Assembly: GCF_000317435.1 (NCBI RefSeq)
Contig: NC_019751.1
Coordinates: forward strand, 5,828,001 to 5,892,000
DNA length: 64,000 nt
Direction of reading: 5' to 3'
Source of the DNA: Calothrix sp. PCC 6303
GTDB taxonomy: Bacteria > Cyanobacteriota > Cyanobacteriia > Cyanobacteriales > Nostocaceae
The position numbers and the translations under genes were made by a program. This document shows, piece after piece, positions 62,940 to 64,000 of the stretch (the first letter of the stretch is position 1; every line of letters starts with the position of its first letter). The notes under the pieces are model-generated. The model was not told the DNA's origin and made no database searches. It saw nothing but the letters and a program-made list of their open reading frames with translations.

Positions 62940-62987
62940 ATGATTATATTAGTATGTAATGAGCGTGGTAGTGGTAGACTTGAGTAG
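62940..62987 (+). CDS. patS: PatS-type heterocyst-inhibition peptide
   Basis: The ORF encodes 15 residues, MIILVCNERGSGRLE, with stop TAG 62985-62987. The internal ERGSGR matches the C-terminal signature of Anabaena PatS (a 17-residue peptide ending DERGSGR); RGSGR is the diffusible signal that binds HetR and blocks heterocyst differentiation in neighbour cells. The preceding hydrophobic-Cys stretch (IILVC) also resembles PatS (MLVNFC). Differences: two residues (LE) follow RGSGR, so processing of the C-terminus would be needed. Its strong ribosome-binding site and a downstream terminator make an independent small gene. Long AT-rich spacers lie on both sides. The chance match of a 5-residue signature in such a context is low. 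Confidence 0.85.
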   Translation: MIILVCNERGSGRLE

Positions 62988-63040
62988 CTTGCCAATTCTA
63001 AGTGCAACCTCAAGAATTTGATCCAAAATATTCCATTGAG

Positions 63041-63070
63041 AGTGGCTGAATATCATATCTAGCCACTTTC
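63041..63070 (+). terminator. Terminator downstream of patS
   Basis: AGTGGCT (63041-63047) pairs with AGCCACT (63061-63067), followed by TTCTTAT. The hairpin ends the patS transcript about 80 bases after the stop. Confidence 0.6.
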
Positions 63071-63143
63071 TTATAGCAATCTTCCATCAAACTCAGCACT
63101 TACATTTTGTGAAGTAGAATTAGATACATAAAATATCAAATTC

Positions 63144-63173
63144 AGTAAAGACGTGACATGTCACGTCTTTACT
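63144..63173. repeat. Perfect 30-bp palindrome
   Basis: AGTAAAGACGTGACATGTCACGTCTTTACT is self-complementary over 30 bases (reading 63144-63173) and sits between the patS unit and the minus-strand methyltransferase 3' end. It resembles the 26-bp palindrome at 31415-31440 and could act as a bidirectional terminator. Confidence 0.8.
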
Positions 63174-63239
63174 TATATTATCAATTAGTAAAATTAATTA
63201 TAATTGCTATTCCAAGTTATAAAAAAAGTAAAGCTGAAA

Positions 63240-64000
63240 TTATTCAGTTTTCTGCACAATATGAAAAGCCGAAAGATAGGAAGTTTCAATTTTAGTACCA
63301 TAATTTTGCACCAGTGTTTTTCCCAAAGCTGAAAACAGACTATCTCGCTTTGATTTTTCCAAAGCTATATAGGGTGATAAAGTACTCAACAGAGCTAAAT
63401 AATCATCTACACTGTAAATGAGTTCACACAGTAAATGGTCAGATACCAAATTTTTAAAATAGCCAGAATCAACAGCATCTTGCCCAAACTTATTCAGATT
63501 TTTCAAGTAACTTGGGATTGATTCGTACTTTGCCAATTCTGGTGCCAGAGTTTGGTAAACTGGCACTAGTTGTTGGTGAACTTCATAACTTGGTTGAGGT
63601 GGAGTATTCCACAACAGTATTAAGTACCCCTGAGGTTTGAGTGCGATCGCGGTCTTTGAATGACGCACTCCTGCTGACATCCAATGAAAAGAAGTTGCAG
63701 CTACCACCGCATCAAATTTCCCCGCTTCCAGTTCCCACTCTTCAAAAGTAGTATTCACCACCTTAACCTTGGGATACTCCAAACAATTTTGTTGGGCAAT
63801 TTCACAAGTTGCTAAACTAGGTTCCAAACAAACCATCGATAACCCCAATTTTGCTAACGCAACCGTTGCAATACCAGGACCTGATCCCAATTCCAAAACC
63901 GAGCTATCCCCAGAAAGTCGAGCTAACTTCACCACACCATCAATAATTTGCTGAGGATAGCGAGGTCTAACTTGAATGTAGGCAGATGCAGCATCACTGT
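63240..64000 (-). CDS. Class I SAM-dependent methyltransferase, 5' end outside window
   Basis: About 253 residues are visible. The frame continues upstream of the first in-window start (GTG 63935) through VRPRYPQQIIDGVVKLARL to the window edge, so the real start lies beyond 64000. The SAM-binding motif I is VLELGSGPGIATVALA, followed by VCLEPS (motif II acidic residue), VVNTTFEEWELEAGKFDAVVAATSFHWM (motif IV region). The VRPRYP start and SFHWM are typical of the UbiE/Methyltransf_11-like group in cyanobacteria. The substrate is unknown. Confidence 0.85.
   Translation of the reverse strand, partial: SDAASAYIQVRPRYPQQIIDGVVKLARLSGDSSVLELGSGPGIATVALAKLGLSMVCLEPSLATCEIAQQNCLEYPKVKVVNTTFEEWELEAGKFDAVVAATSFHWMSAGVRHSKTAIALKPQGYLILLWNTPPQPSYEVHQQLVPVYQTLAPELAKYESIPSYLKNLNKFGQDAVDSGYFKNLVSDHLLCELIYSVDDYLALLSTLSPYIALEKSKRDSLFSALGKTLVQNYGTKIETSYLSAFHIVQKTE

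Larger units (their letters stand above)
62988..63239. other. Spacer between patS and the methyltransferase gene
   Basis: Holds a terminator (63041-63070) and a 30-bp palindrome (63144-63173). No ORF was recognised. Confidence 0.5.

Noticed and set aside
1-64000. CRISPR arrays, rRNA genes, prophage and complete IS elements
   Set aside because: No regularly spaced direct repeats, rRNA motifs or transposase/phage genes were seen.

Overview
The window is chromosomal DNA of a filamentous, very probably heterocyst-forming cyanobacterium (Nostocales type). It carries psbX, ycf66, ccsA (ycf5), a Ycf21-type chorismate lyase, cyAbrB, hemL (C5 tetrapyrrole route), a NatFGH-type amino-acid importer and DUF4327/DUF1824/DUF751 proteins. 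It also has frequent GCGATCGC (HIP1) octamers (e.g. 1805-1812), 7-bp short tandem repeats and AT-rich spacers. Most genes are ordinary housekeeping genes scattered in short units.

Layout. 1-4.1 kb: DUF751 tail, rbfA, DUF4327, an adenylate-kinase paralogue, RNase PH, and a 53-residue metallothionein behind an SmtB-type operator. 4.5-11.1 kb: small PedR-like LuxR regulator, fructokinase, PAS/GAF histidine kinase, SagB-type double nitroreductase. 11.5-16.7 kb: pyrH-frr, geranylgeranyl-reductase-family flavoprotein, cyAbrB, then a long spacer with decayed coding sequence. 16.7-24 kb: sdhB, two tandem TolB-like lipoproteins, ycf66, psbX, YggT, accC, tRNA-Leu(GAG). 24-32.6 kb: chorismate lyase, DUF3352 protein, ccsA, Uma2 protein, pentapeptide-repeat membrane protein, aat. 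32.7-36.8 kb: four-gene polar amino-acid ABC importer. 37.7-43.2 kb: rpsN, nth-rseP, GNAT, second Uma2, NTF2-like and an Apea/HEPN-like protein. 43.2-53.7 kb: hisIE, ChaB, hemL, glycosyltransferase, PCD, SLH porin, Rrf2-cysK-dnaJ-like. 53.8-64 kb: truncated ABC exporter, DUF1824, ABC-F, CpeY-like lyase, divergent rhomboid, Ser/Thr kinase-TPR, patS and a partial methyltransferase.

The most important item is easy to miss. At 62940-62987, in a long gene-poor spacer, a 15-codon ORF with a strong Shine-Dalgarno sequence encodes a peptide containing ERGSGR, the PatS heterocyst-inhibition signature. Here two residues (LE) follow the RGSGR pentapeptide, and a terminator hairpin closes the unit. Other points of interest are a TA-flanked MITE-like element present twice in opposite orientations, a rhomboid that lacks both catalytic residues, an SmtB-like operator without a nearby smtB, two hairpin repeat families, and a truncated ABC exporter.

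All functional calls rest on recognising family motifs in the translated sequence; no database search was possible.
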